A program made the position numbers and the translations under genes. A stretch of DNA of 49,237 nucleotides from Candidatus Galloscillospira excrementipullorum. Its GTDB lineage: Bacteria > Bacillota > Clostridia > Oscillospirales > Feifaniaceae. The notes under the pieces are model-generated. The model was not told where the DNA came from and did no database searches. It worked only from the letters and a program-made list of their open reading frames with translations. The stretch is from positions 1 to 49,237 of the forward strand of contig DVNV01000019.1 in NCBI GenBank assembly GCA_018714125.1. Direction: 5' to 3'. Shown in pieces: positions 15,183 to 24,215 of the stretch. Numbering within the stretch: position 1 is the stretch's first letter; each line of letters begins with the position of its first letter.

Positions 15183-15476
15183 GAGAGGGGAGGACGTCAT
15201 TTTGCACAAAATCCCAAAGCGCATTTTGACTTCACACCCGCCCTGGTTGTCCCGCCAAAAAGCAGGCACCGGCTCTGCCGGATGCGGCGGAGAGCCGCCC
15301 TTTTTCCCTCTGCCTGCGCAAAGGAGGGCGCCGCAGGAAATCCCCCCAAAAGAGCTGCAGGCAGGGCTGCGGCTCTTTTGGGGCCCTTCCCCGGCAGGCC
15401 CTGTCAGGGCTGACAGGGCCTGCGGCACGGCCATGCGCAAGACGGCCTTCCGTGCACCGTCTCAGCCCGCACGGTC
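15183..15476. other. Intergenic stretch upstream of nrdD
   Basis: No convincing gene. A perfect 11-bp inverted repeat AGGCCCTGTCA/TGACAGGGCCT lies around 15396-15421. The open frames present lack ribosome binding sites and family resemblance. Confidence 0.45.
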
Positions 15477-15517
15477 AAACAAAACGGGGCGGCACAGTGA
15501 ACCCACTGTGCCGCCCC
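15477..15517 (-). terminator. Terminator of the aminotransferase gene
   Basis: A perfect 14-bp stem (GGGGCGGCACAGTG at 15486-15499, CACTGTGCCGCCCC at 15504-15517) with a 4-base loop is followed on the minus strand by GTTTTGTTTG. Confidence 0.85.
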
Positions 15518-15636
15518 TGTCAGCGACCCGTTGCTGCGGCCAGGCATTCCCTTTAGCCCCCTGCCACGGCTCACGCCGGTCGCAGGGGAGTGCAGATATG
15601 CCTCAGGCCGACAACTTCTCTTTTTCCCAAAGAGGA

Positions 15637-16833
15637 TTATTCGCCAAAGAACTTCTTGGTGACATCGCCGAAGCGCTTGCAGCCAATCTCGATCTCCTCG
15701 AGCGTGGGGGTTGCGAAGCACAGACGGAAGGACTTGCCGGGCTTGCTCTCATCGGGAGCGAAGCAGACCGACGGAATGACACCGATGTGGTTCTCCAGGC
15801 AGGCATCAAACACGGCGTCGGCATCGGCATCCTCAGGCAGCGTGACCCACAGGAACATACCGCCCTCGGGATTGGTTCTGGTGCACTTGCTGGACATGTA
15901 CTTGTCGAGACCGGACAGCATGGCCTCTCTCTTCTTGGCATAGAGGGCGCGGACTTCCTCGATGTGGGGATCCAGCTTGCCCTCTTCCATGAAGTAGCGG
16001 GCGATGAGGGAGGACGACACGGGGGAACCGGAGTCGAGGTTGCCCTTCAGAGCGGTCATCTTGGCAATCATCTCGTTGGAGGCGCAGATGAAGCCCAGAC
16101 GAATGCCGGAGCACAGGATCTTGGAGAAGGAGCCGGCGTACACGACGCGGCCTTCGGTGTCGATGCTCTTGAAGGAGGGCACGGGTTCGCCAGTGTAGCG
16201 CAGCTCACCGTACGGATCATCCTCGTAGATGAGGAAATCATACTTGCAGGCCAGCTCGTAGATCTTCTTTCTCTTCTCGAAGGGGATGGTGACGCCCATG
16301 GGGTTCTGGAAGTTCGGGATCAGGTACAGATAACGAACGTTCTTGATGGTCTTGCAGGCTTCCTCGAGAGCTTCGAGGTTGATGCCGTCGTCATCGACCT
16401 TGACGCCAACCGGCACGGCGCACATACCGCGCATGCAGGACAGAGCGCCCATGTAGGTGTACTGCTCAACCAGGACGACATCGCCCTCGTTGGTCACGGT
16501 CATGGGCATGAGGGTCAGGCCCTGCTGAGAACCGGAGGTGACCAGAATGTCGTTGCCCTCGGGATTGATTCCCTTGATCTTCTGCAGGCGCTCTTTCATC
16601 AGCTCGCGGAAACCGTCGTCACCGATGGTGGGGCCATACTGCAGGGCATACTTGGGGCATCTCTCGTAGATGAGGTCGTTGCAGCGGCGGATCTCCTCCA
16701 CGGGGAAGGTCTCATAGGCGGGATTGCCGATGGCAAACGAGATAAACTCGGGGTCAATGGCGCCTCTGGCAGAGATTTCGCGAATGCGGGAGGGTTTTGC
16801 GCTCAGCGCACGGTTTGAAAATTTGTACTCCAT
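15637..16833 (-). CDS. PLP-dependent aminotransferase, class I/II fold (398 aa)
   Basis: The protein belongs to the aminotransferase group that includes 2-aminoadipate/aromatic transaminases (LysN/MocR-catalytic-like). Visible elements are the PLP phosphate site region TSGSQQGL (99-106), the Asn-Pro loop IPNFQNPMG (172-180), the Asp-Tyr region YEDDPYGELRY and the Schiff-base lysine in GSFSKIL (Lys238). There is no N-terminal GntR domain. The ATG at 16833 has an AAGGAG site 9 bases upstream. It has its own promoter and terminator and lies next to a branched-chain amino acid importer, so its substrate may be a branched-chain or aromatic amino acid. That link is inference. Confidence 0.88.
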   Translation of the reverse strand: MEYKFSNRALSAKPSRIREISARGAIDPEFISFAIGNPAYETFPVEEIRRCNDLIYERCPKYALQYGPTIGDDGFRELMKERLQKIKGINPEGNDILVTSGSQQGLTLMPMTVTNEGDVVLVEQYTYMGALSCMRGMCAVPVGVKVDDDGINLEALEEACKTIKNVRYLYLIPNFQNPMGVTIPFEKRKKIYELACKYDFLIYEDDPYGELRYTGEPVPSFKSIDTEGRVVYAGSFSKILCSGIRLGFICASNEMIAKMTALKGNLDSGSPVSSSLIARYFMEEGKLDPHIEEVRALYAKKREAMLSGLDKYMSSKCTRTNPEGGMFLWVTLPEDADADAVFDACLENHIGVIPSVCFAPDESKPGKSFRLCFATPTLEEIEIGCKRFGDVTKKFFGE

Positions 16834-16914
16834 TACATTGCACTCCTTTTCAGTGATACTGTTTTCTCTTTGTGAAACGTAAAGCAAGAGTTTCAACCAT
16901 AGATTGCTAGCTTT

Positions 16915-16943
16915 ATTATAGCACACGCGCGAGGGTAAGGCAA
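16915..16943 (-). promoter_or_regulatory. Promoter of the aminotransferase gene
   Basis: TTGCCT (16938-16943) and TATAAT (16915-16920), 17 bases apart on the minus strand, with an extended TGTGC before the -10. Confidence 0.75.
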
Positions 16944-17067
16944 AGGTCTTTTTGGAGGGCCCGGCACAATAATCCATCCCCTCTTTTGTTCAAAGTATCC
17001 AAACCACACCCCTTCTCCGGCGACGGCATCCACAAATTTTTATGCCTTGTCCCCCTGCCAGGGCCGG

Positions 17068-17772
17068 TTACTTTGATTTCCCAAGGTAGGCTGCCCTCAC
17101 GGCGTCGTTGGAGAGCAGCTCGGCCCCGGAGCCCGACAGCGTGATGCGCCCCGTTTCCAGCACATGCCCCACTTCGGCAATGCGCAGCGCCATGTTGGCG
17201 TTTTGCTCGATGAGCAAAATGGTGACGCCCTGCCGGTTGATCTCCCGGATAATGGAAAAGATGTCCTGCACGATGAGTGGGGCAAGGCCCAAGGAAGGCT
17301 CGTCCATCATGAGCAGCTTGGGACGGCTCATGAGCGCCCGCCCCACCGCAAGCATCTGCTGCTCCCCGCCCGACAGCGTGCCCGCCGGCTGCCAGTGGCG
17401 CTCCTTGAGGCGGGGGAACAGCGAGTAGACCCATTCAATGTCCTGCGACAAATCGTCCTTGCGGGTATAGGCCCCAATCTTCAGGTTTTCGAGCACGGTG
17501 AGGTCTGGGAAAACCCGCCGGCCCTCAGGCACCAGCGTGATGCCGCGCCTGACAATCTGGTCGGTGGGCAGCCCGGTCAGCTCCTCCCCCTCGTAGACAA
17601 TGGAGCCCGACGCCGCCTTGACCAGCCCCACAACGGTGCGCAGCGTGGTCGACTTCCCGGCGCCGTTGGCCCCAATCAGCGTGACAATCTGCCCCTGCTC
17701 CACCGAAAACGAAATCCCCTTGACCGCTTCAATGCCGCCGTAAGACACCTTGAGGTTTTCAATCTTCAACAT
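17068..17772 (-). CDS. livF: Branched-chain amino acid ABC transporter ATP-binding protein LivF (234 aa)
   Basis: This is the second of two ATPases of a branched-chain amino acid importer of the LivFGHMJ type. Walker A GANGAGKS is at 34-41, the signature LSGGEQQMLAVGRAL in the middle, Walker B LLMMDEPSLGLAP, then LLIEQNANMAL with the switch region. The D-loop and the short C-terminus fit LivF. The start at 17772 (MLKIEN) is chosen for the GGGGGTGG site. It overlaps the end of livG by 14 bases, so it is translationally coupled. It is the last gene of the five-gene operon. Confidence 0.93.
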   Translation of the reverse strand: MLKIENLKVSYGGIEAVKGISFSVEQGQIVTLIGANGAGKSTTLRTVVGLVKAASGSIVYEGEELTGLPTDQIVRRGITLVPEGRRVFPDLTVLENLKIGAYTRKDDLSQDIEWVYSLFPRLKERHWQPAGTLSGGEQQMLAVGRALMSRPKLLMMDEPSLGLAPLIVQDIFSIIREINRQGVTILLIEQNANMALRIAEVGHVLETGRITLSGSGAELLSNDAVRAAYLGKSK

Positions 17773-18559
17773 CGGTATCCACCCCCAAATACGCCTCAAT
17801 CACGCGGCTGTCGTTTTGAATTTCGGCCGGCGTGCCGGTGGCAATGGTCTGGCCGAAGTCGAGCACATAGATGCGCTCGGAAATGTCCATCACAAGGTCC
17901 ATGTGGTGCTCAATCATGAGCACCGAGAGCCCAAAGCGCTCCTTGACTTCCCGGATAAAGCCGGTCAGCTCCACCGTCTCCTGCGGATTCATGCCGGCTG
18001 CAGGCTCGTCGAGCAGCAGCAGCGTCGGGTCGGTGGCCAGGGCACGCGCAATCTCAAGGCGGCGCTGCTGGCCGTAGGGCAGCGAGGTGCACAGCTCGTC
18101 TTTGACATGGTCAAGGCCCAGCAGTTTGAGCAGCTCGTCCGCCTTTTGCCGCATGGCCTTCTCCTCTTTGTGCGCAATCCCTGTCACGCTGGAAAAAAGC
18201 CCCGCCCTGACATGCAGATGCTGCCCAATCAGGATGTTTTCATAGACCGTCTGCGTCTTGAACAGGCGGATGTTCTGAAAGGTGCGTGCCATGCCCATGC
18301 GGGTGATGGCGTCGGCCTTTTTTCCGGTGATGTCCACCGGCTTTGCCTCTCCGGAGCGCCCCGGCGTGAAAAACACTTTTCCCTCCGTGGGCGTGTAGAC
18401 CCCCGTGATGAGGTTAAAGGCCGTGGTCTTTCCGGCGCCGTTTGGCCCAATGATGGCCACAATTTCATCGCGCCCCACTTCCAGGTTGAGGTCGTTGACG
18501 GCGGTGACCCCCCCAAAGCGCATGGTGGCATGCTCGGTGCGAAGTATGGTCTTCTCCAT
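17759..18559 (-). CDS. livG: Branched-chain amino acid ABC transporter ATP-binding protein LivG (266 aa)
   Basis: Walker A GPNGAGKT is at 38-45, followed by the long insertion typical of LivG (GKKADAITRMGMARTFQNIRLF), the signature SLPYGQQRRLEIARAL, and Walker B LLLLDEPAAGMNP. The C-terminus carries the LivG extension ending in VIEAYLG. The A of its ATG shares the TGATG junction with the end of livM (one-base overlap). It should form a heterodimer with LivF beneath the LivH/LivM membrane pair. Confidence 0.94.
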   Translation of the reverse strand: MEKTILRTEHATMRFGGVTAVNDLNLEVGRDEIVAIIGPNGAGKTTAFNLITGVYTPTEGKVFFTPGRSGEAKPVDITGKKADAITRMGMARTFQNIRLFKTQTVYENILIGQHLHVRAGLFSSVTGIAHKEEKAMRQKADELLKLLGLDHVKDELCTSLPYGQQRRLEIARALATDPTLLLLDEPAAGMNPQETVELTGFIREVKERFGLSVLMIEHHMDLVMDISERIYVLDFGQTIATGTPAEIQNDSRVIEAYLGVDTDVED

Positions 18560-19653
18560 CAGGCAGCCTCCTTCTTGTCGCGGCTGACCAGCCGTCTGAG
18601 GCGGCGCGGCAGCCCGTGCACAAAGGCAAACAGGCCGCGCCAGCTAAACTCCTTGGAGCCGAAAAAGCCCTGCCGGTAAAACAGGATGATGCCCATGAGC
18701 AGCACCGAAAAGATGACCATGCGCAGGCCGGGGATTTCGGGCACCGTCAGCGGGCCGATGGAAAATCCCGCGTCGAGCCAGCGCAGCCACTCCTTTGCCG
18801 CCGTAATCACGAAGGCAGCCACAACCGTACCCGTGATGGAGCCCATCCCTCCCAAAACCACGATGAGCAAAATGTCGTAAGCCAAGGTGAAGCGGAACAG
18901 GTTTGGTGTGATGGCCGACACCACGCTGGCCATGAGGCCGCCTCCCACGCCGGCAATAAAGGCCGACAGAATAAAGGAATACATCTTATGCTTAAACAGG
19001 TTGATGCCCATGGCCTCGGCGGCAATCTCGTCGTCCCGGATGGCCTTGAAGGCGCGCCCGTAGCTTGAGTGAATCAGCCGAAGCATGAAAACCACCATCA
19101 GCGCGGCAACGCCAAAGCACCACAGCAGGTTGGCCGTGGGCGGGATGGACTTGACCCCCATGGAGCCGTTTGTGAGCGTCTGGGTGTTCAAAAAGATGAT
19201 GCGGATAATCTCTGCAAAGCCCAGCGTTGCAATGGCCAGATAGTCGCCGCGCAGGCGCAGCACGGGAAAGCCGATGAAAAAGGCCACCACCGCCGCCAGC
19301 AGTCCGCCCGCCAGCAGCGCCAGCCAGAAGGGGCACTGCAGCGAGCCCAGCCAGGGCTCAATGGGCTCCACATAGAAAACCCGCTCCTTGACGTCGGGCT
19401 CCATGATGAGCAGCGCCGTGACATAGGCCCCGATGGCCATGAAGCCGGCCTGCCCCAGCGAGAACAGCCCCGTAAACCCGTTGACCAGGTTCATGGAAAG
19501 GCCCAAAATGGTGTAAATGGCGCACAGGTTGAGCACATGGATCTGATAGCTGTCCACCAGCGTCACAACGCCGGTCTGAACCAGCACCACGAGGACGGCA
19601 AAGACAGCCAGCACGATGACGGTAAGCCAAAAGTCTCTCTTGTTGCTTTTCAA
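18559..19653 (-). CDS. livM: Branched-chain amino acid ABC transporter permease LivM (364 aa)
   Basis: This is the second permease, with hydrophobic segments throughout. Family hallmarks include ILGLSMNLVNGFTGLFSLGQ, and the cytoplasmic EAA-like loop near GRAFKAIRDDEIAAEAMGIN. The start codon is TTG (19653) after a GGGGGTGGCGG site; no better in-frame ATG fits the N-terminus. It is 12 bases after livH. A C-terminal basic tail (PRRLRRLVSRDKK) lies in the cytoplasm. Confidence 0.92.
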   Translation of the reverse strand: MKSNKRDFWLTVIVLAVFAVLVVLVQTGVVTLVDSYQIHVLNLCAIYTILGLSMNLVNGFTGLFSLGQAGFMAIGAYVTALLIMEPDVKERVFYVEPIEPWLGSLQCPFWLALLAGGLLAAVVAFFIGFPVLRLRGDYLAIATLGFAEIIRIIFLNTQTLTNGSMGVKSIPPTANLLWCFGVAALMVVFMLRLIHSSYGRAFKAIRDDEIAAEAMGINLFKHKMYSFILSAFIAGVGGGLMASVVSAITPNLFRFTLAYDILLIVVLGGMGSITGTVVAAFVITAAKEWLRWLDAGFSIGPLTVPEIPGLRMVIFSVLLMGIILFYRQGFFGSKEFSWRGLFAFVHGLPRRLRRLVSRDKKEAA

Positions 19654-19665
19654 TCCGCCACCCCC

Positions 19666-20568
19666 TTACACCTTGTCGACAAAGGTCTCGCCGAAAAGAC
19701 CCGTCGGCTTGAAAATCAAAATGGCAATGAGAATGATAAAGGCAAAGGCGTCCTTGTAGCCCGAGAGCGCCGAAAAGCGCCACACCAGCAGGATTTCCAG
19801 CACGCCCAGCATCAAAGCCCCCACCACGGCGCCCTTGATGTTGCCGATGCCCCCGATGACGGCGGCAATAAAGCACTTGAGGCCGGGCATGACGCCGACA
19901 TAGGGCTGAATCTGTGGATACTTCTGCCCCCAGATGACCGCCCCCACCGCCGCCAGCGCGGAGCCCACCAAAAAGGTGACCGAGATGGTCTTGTTGACGT
20001 TGATGCCCATGAGGCGCGCCGTTTCAAAATCCTTGGAGGCGGCGCGCATGGCCATGCCGGTCTTGGTTTTGTTGATCAGATACAGCAGCGCCACCAGCAG
20101 CACCAGCATGATGATGGGGGCGTAAATGGCCAGCTTCGCCACGCGCACCTCGCCGATTTCCACCATCTCCTGCAGGGTTCCCACGGCCGGGAAGGAGCGC
20201 GGCACTCCCGAAAAAAGCACGGTGGCCAGATTTTCCAGCAGGTAGGAGACGCCGATGGCCGAAATGAGCAGCGAAATGCGCGGCGCCTCACGCAAGGGCC
20301 GGTAGGCCGCCTGCTCAATCACGACACCCAGCAGCGCCGTGGCCGCCACGACAAGCGCCAGCGCCACGGGCCAGGGCAGGGAAAATACCGTAATAAAATA
20401 ATAGCAAAAATACATCGACATCATGAAAATGTCGCAATGGGCAAAGTTAATCAGACGCAGGATGCCATAGACCATGGTGTAGCCGATGGCCACCAGCGCA
20501 TACAGACAGCCGATGGTCAGTCCGTTTGCCAGCTGCTGCAGCAGCTCGGGCAGTGTGAATGTAAACAT
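19666..20568 (-). CDS. livH: Branched-chain amino acid ABC transporter permease LivH (300 aa)
   Basis: This permease carries the LivH patterns YTMVYGILRLINFAHCDIFM near the N-terminus and TGMAMRAASKDFETARLMGIN, the ATPase-contact loop, with GGIGNIKGAVVGALMLG near the C-terminus. Eight or so hydrophobic segments are visible. The ATG at 20568 is preferred (GTGGAG site, and the family begins just before the first helix); a longer frame from 20667 would cover a stem-loop. The gene lies 159 bases after livJ. Confidence 0.93.
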   Translation of the reverse strand: MFTFTLPELLQQLANGLTIGCLYALVAIGYTMVYGILRLINFAHCDIFMMSMYFCYYFITVFSLPWPVALALVVAATALLGVVIEQAAYRPLREAPRISLLISAIGVSYLLENLATVLFSGVPRSFPAVGTLQEMVEIGEVRVAKLAIYAPIIMLVLLVALLYLINKTKTGMAMRAASKDFETARLMGINVNKTISVTFLVGSALAAVGAVIWGQKYPQIQPYVGVMPGLKCFIAAVIGGIGNIKGAVVGALMLGVLEILLVWRFSALSGYKDAFAFIILIAILIFKPTGLFGETFVDKV

Positions 20569-20622
20569 GGCTTCTCCACTCAATCTTCCTGATATGTCGC
20601 TCCCCGGCGGGGAAGCGCAAAA

Positions 20623-20665
20623 GCACGGGCGGACGACCGGGGAAATTCCCGGCCGTCCGCCGTGC
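20623..20665 (-). other. Stem-loop between livJ and livH
   Basis: An imperfect long hairpin joins GCACGGGCGGAC with GTCCGCCGTGC, with an inner CCGGG/CCCGG stem. No T run follows. Such intercistronic hairpins often stabilise the binding-protein mRNA or cut read-through, which would give more LivJ than permease. Confidence 0.55.
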
Positions 20666-20727
20666 ATGTCCCGACCGGCTGTTCCCCTCCGGCACAGGCG
20701 GGGAAAGGCCTTGTCGATTCGCCGGAA

Positions 20728-21930
20728 TTATTCGACCACAACGGTGTCAACGTAGGTGAATTTACCGTCGGTCACGGTCTTGATCACCGCGGAATTCTTG
20801 ATGGCATCGCCGTTTTCGTCAAACTTGCAGTCGCCGGTCACGCCGGTGATCTCCAGGGAGGCCAGCGCGTCGCGAAGGGCGGGACCGTCGGTGGTGCCGG
20901 CCTTCTCAATGGCCGCAACAGCCGCCATGTAAGCGTCGTAGCCCAGCGCCGTCACAGCGCCCTTGGGCTTGCCGCCGAACATCTCCTCGTACGCGGCGAG
21001 GAAGGCTTCAGACTCGGGGGTAGGCGTGGCCTCGGCATCAAAGAAGGTGGTGAAGCGGCAGGCCTCAACGGCATCTCCGCCAACCTCAATCATGGCCTCG
21101 GTCTCCCAGGTGTCGGCACCCAGGAAGAGGATGTCCTCATAGCCCTGCTCGCGCGCCTGCTTCATCATCAGGCCGGCTTCGGTGTAGCCGCTCGGCGCAA
21201 AGATGACGTCGGGCTCGGCCTTCATAACGCTGGAAATCTGCGCGGTGAAGTCCTGGTCGCCCTTGTTGAACTTGGCCTCGGCCACGATGTTCTCCTCGCC
21301 AAAGGCTTCCTTAAAATACTTGTAGAGGCCCACGGCATAGGTGTCGGACACGTCGTAAATCACGGCAGCCTTGGTGGCGCCCAGATTGTTCTTAGCATAG
21401 TTGGCCAGCAGCGTGCCCTGGAAGTCGTCCAGATAGCACACGCGGAAGTAATAGTCGTTGCCCAGCGTGACGTTGGGGTTGGTGCAGGAGGTGCCGATGG
21501 CGGGAACCTGGGCCGCCTCAAAGGTCGCGCCGGCCGCAATGGCCACGCTCGAACCCCAGCTTCCCAGCACGATGTCGACCTTCTCGGAATCAACCAGACG
21601 CACCGCCGCATTCACGGCCTCAACGTCGTCAGACTTGTTGTCAACAGGAACCAGCACAATCTTCTTGCCCAGAACCTCGTTCTTCAGGGAGTGGGCAACC
21701 TGAATGCCCTCATACTCCATCTCGCCGCCTGCAGCGTTGGCGCCCGACAGAGGCTCAAAAACGCCGATTTTGATGACGTCTTCATCCCCGGTGGCCTCGC
21801 CGTTGTTCTCTACCGTCTCATTTCCTTCTTCTCCGTTTGACTCCTCTCCGTTCTCGTCGGTGGAGCAGGCCGATGCCATGACCAAAAGCATGAGCATCGC
21901 CAGAAGGAGCGCTAAAAATCGTTTCATCAT
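20728..21930 (-). CDS. livJ: Branched-chain amino acid substrate-binding lipoprotein LivJ (400 aa)
   Basis: The N-terminus is a lipoprotein signal ending MASAC, so the mature protein is anchored to the outside of the membrane. An acidic, Glu/Asn-rich spacer (residues about 27-50) leads to the Leu/Ile/Val-binding (type I periplasmic-binding) fold beginning VIKIGVFEPLSGANAAGG. Further family marks are LGSWGSSVAIAAG and YDVSDTYAVGLYKYF. It is the first gene of the liv operon, with its own strong promoter. The ATG at 21930 is preceded by GAGGAGG. The ligand is probably an amino acid, not proven. Confidence 0.92.
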   Translation of the reverse strand: MMKRFLALLLAMLMLLVMASACSTDENGEESNGEEGNETVENNGEATGDEDVIKIGVFEPLSGANAAGGEMEYEGIQVAHSLKNEVLGKKIVLVPVDNKSDDVEAVNAAVRLVDSEKVDIVLGSWGSSVAIAAGATFEAAQVPAIGTSCTNPNVTLGNDYYFRVCYLDDFQGTLLANYAKNNLGATKAAVIYDVSDTYAVGLYKYFKEAFGEENIVAEAKFNKGDQDFTAQISSVMKAEPDVIFAPSGYTEAGLMMKQAREQGYEDILFLGADTWETEAMIEVGGDAVEACRFTTFFDAEATPTPESEAFLAAYEEMFGGKPKGAVTALGYDAYMAAVAAIEKAGTTDGPALRDALASLEITGVTGDCKFDENGDAIKNSAVIKTVTDGKFTYVDTVVVE

Positions 21931-22001
21931 GCGTGTTTTCCTCCTCTTTGAATTCCGTAACAGCAGTACACATGTTCTTGTCCCAAACACATGTCCCCGT
22001 C

Positions 22002-22030
22002 ATTATAGCATCCCCTTTTGACGATTGCAA
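22002..22030 (-). promoter_or_regulatory. Promoter of the liv operon
   Basis: TTGCAA (22025-22030) and TATAAT (22002-22007), 17 bases apart on the minus strand, with an extended TGC before the -10. A second -35-like TTGACA lies further upstream but at the wrong distance. Confidence 0.75.
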
Positions 22031-22157
22031 GCCCTTTTGTCAAATTTAGTTCAAATTTCGAGGTGCTTTGAAGAAAGCCTCTCTCCGGGGGCGGAGGTGC
22101 CGGCGCGAAGGTGGGGGGCGAGGGCCTTTGTCCGCCCTTCTTTTGCAGGGCTTGTCC

Positions 22158-22186
22158 TTTACAACCGGCGGCAAAAGGGGTACAAT
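22158..22186 (+). promoter_or_regulatory. Promoter of the transketolase operon
   Basis: TTTACA (22158-22163) and TACAAT (22181-22186) are 17 bases apart. The start codon follows 60 bases later, behind a GTAAGGAG site. Confidence 0.7.
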
Positions 22187-22246
22187 ATTTTTTAGTACAG
22201 GCTGCGGCAGATACGGGCCGTGGCAGTAAAGTAAGGAGAATTTGTC

Positions 22247-23074
22247 ATGAGAGACGTTGCCACCCTGCAGCGCATTGCACGAGAGCTGCGCATGGACATC
22301 GTGGAGATGATTTACCGTGCCGCATCGGGACATCCAGGCGGCTCGCTGTCCATTGTCGAGCTGATAACCACCCTTTATTTTGACGAGATGAGGCAAAGCC
22401 CCGAAAAACGGGACGATCCCGGGCGCGACCGCTTTGTCCTGTCCAAGGGGCACACCGCCCCTGCCCTCTATGCAGCCCTCTGCAAGGCGGGCTATTTCGG
22501 GCGCGAGGAGCTGTGGTGCCTGCGCCAGATGGGCGCCATGCTGCAGGGTCACCCCGACAAAAAGGGGACGCCGGGCGTTGACGCTTCCACCGGTTCGCTG
22601 GGGCTTGGCATTTCGGCGGCCTGCGGCATGGCCAAGGCCGCAAAAATCTATCGGGAGGACTACCGGGTCTACACCATTTTGGGCGACGGCGAAATGGAGG
22701 AGGGCAGCGTGTGGGAAGCCCTGATGTTTGCCGCCCACTACGGGCTTGACAACCTGTGTGTCATCATTGACGCCAACGGGCTCCAGATTGACGGCCCGGT
22801 GAGAAAGGTGATGAACGTGGAGCCGCTCGACAAGAAGCTGCAGGCCTTCGGCTTTGAGACCATCTGCATCGACGGGCACGATTTCCCCTCCATCTTCAGC
22901 GCCTTTGACCTGGCCCGCAAGACCAAAGGAAAACCCTTTGCCGTGATTGCCAAAACGGTCAAGGGCAAGGGGGTCTCCTTTATGGAAAACGAGGCCTCGT
23001 GGCACGGCTCCGCCCCAAATGCCCAGCAGTATGAGCAGGCCATGGCGGAGCTGAGAAAGGGGGATGCGCAATGA
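22247..23074 (+). CDS. Transketolase, N-terminal (TPP-binding) subunit (275 aa)
   Basis: This half carries the thiamine-diphosphate site: SGHPGGSLSIVE near residues 28-38, LSKGHTAPALYAAL near 66, and the TPP motif GDGEMEEGSVWEAL at 147-160 with Asn in VIIDANGLQ. Transketolase moves two-carbon units in the non-oxidative pentose phosphate pathway. Split transketolases are common in Clostridia and archaea. AAGGAG precedes the ATG, and the stop overlaps the next start by four bases (ATGA), so the two halves are made in equal amounts. Confidence 0.93.
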   Translation: MRDVATLQRIARELRMDIVEMIYRAASGHPGGSLSIVELITTLYFDEMRQSPEKRDDPGRDRFVLSKGHTAPALYAALCKAGYFGREELWCLRQMGAMLQGHPDKKGTPGVDASTGSLGLGISAACGMAKAAKIYREDYRVYTILGDGEMEEGSVWEALMFAAHYGLDNLCVIIDANGLQIDGPVRKVMNVEPLDKKLQAFGFETICIDGHDFPSIFSAFDLARKTKGKPFAVIAKTVKGKGVSFMENEASWHGSAPNAQQYEQAMAELRKGDAQ

Positions 23075-24027
23075 GAAAAGACATGGGAAAGCAGGCCACC
23101 CGCGACGCCTACGGACAGGCGCTGGCCGATTTGTCGTCGCGGTTTGACTTCGTGGTGCTGGATGCCGACCTGTCCAAATCCACCAAGACCGCGACCTTTC
23201 AGAAGGTGTGCCCGGCGCGTTTTGTCAACTGCGGCATCGCCGAGACCAACATGATGGGCATTGCCGCCGGCATTGCCTCCACCGGCAGGCCGGTGTTTGC
23301 CTCCACCTTCGCCATGTTTGCCGCCGGCCGCGCCTATGACGCGGTGCGCAACGGCATCGCCTACCCGCGCCTCAATGTCAAAATCGCCGCCACCCACGCC
23401 GGCCTCTCGGTTGGGGAAGACGGCGCCACCCACCAGTGCATCGAGGACATCGCCCTCATGCGCGTTATCCCGGGCATGGTGGTCTGCTGCCCGGCCGACG
23501 GGCCCTCCACCACCGCAGCCGTGCGCGCCGCCCTCGAGCATGACGGCCCCGTCTACCTGCGGCTGGGCCGGCTGGCCGTGCCCACGCTGTACGAGCCGGA
23601 CCAGCTCTCCGACTTCTCCTTTGGAAAGGGATACGTCCTGCGCGAGGGCAGCGACGTGTGCATCGTCGCCACCGGCCTCATGACGGCCCTGGCGCTTGAC
23701 GCCGCGCAGTCGCTGTGGGCAGGCGGCGTGAGCGCCGCCGTGCTCGACATGCCCAGCATCAAGCCCCTGGACGAAAATCTGCTGCTCTCCTTTGCCCAAA
23801 AGACGGGCGCCGTCGTCACCGCCGAAGAACACTCGGTGCTGGGCGGCCTGGGCGGCGCCGTGGCGGAATTTTTGGGCGAGCACTGCCCCGTGCCCATGCG
23901 CAGAGTGGGCGTGCGCGACGTCTTCGGCAGCTCGGGCAAGGCGGCAGACGTGCTCTCGTTTTATCACCTGACGGCGCAGGACATCGAGCGCACCGTTCTT
24001 GAGCTGCTCAAGCAAAACAAAGGCTGA
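23071..24027 (+). CDS. Transketolase, C-terminal subunit (318 aa)
   Basis: This half holds the pyrimidine-binding domain and the C-terminal domain. The phrase VNCGIAETNMMGIAAG supplies the catalytic Glu that activates TPP; FASTFAMFAAGRAYDAVRN and THAGLSVGEDGATHQ are strongly conserved in the family. The C-terminal part ends with EEHSVLGGLGGAVAEFL. It starts inside the stop of the first subunit. A 15-bp hairpin lies 30 bases after its stop. Confidence 0.93.
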   Translation: MRKDMGKQATRDAYGQALADLSSRFDFVVLDADLSKSTKTATFQKVCPARFVNCGIAETNMMGIAAGIASTGRPVFASTFAMFAAGRAYDAVRNGIAYPRLNVKIAATHAGLSVGEDGATHQCIEDIALMRVIPGMVVCCPADGPSTTAAVRAALEHDGPVYLRLGRLAVPTLYEPDQLSDFSFGKGYVLREGSDVCIVATGLMTALALDAAQSLWAGGVSAAVLDMPSIKPLDENLLLSFAQKTGAVVTAEEHSVLGGLGGAVAEFLGEHCPVPMRRVGVRDVFGSSGKAADVLSFYHLTAQDIERTVLELLKQNKG

Positions 24028-24057
24028 CGACAGCCTTCCCAAAACAATTTTCATGGC

Positions 24058-24098
24058 AGCGCCGGGCACATGCTTTCGTGCATGTGCCCGGCGCTTTG
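24058..24098 (+). terminator. Terminator-like hairpin after the transketolase genes
   Basis: AGCGCCGGGCACATG (24058-24072) pairs perfectly with CATGTGCCCGGCGCT (24081-24095). Only a short T tract follows, so termination may be partial. Confidence 0.6.
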
Positions 24099-24215
24099 CG
24101 CGTCTTTTGCCCTCTTTGCCCAAAAGAGCCATAACGCTCCCTTTTTCTTGCCGCCTTTGTCACAAACCCTACAAATTTCCCGGCTATGATGACGCCAAAG
24201 GAAGGTGAACCCCCC

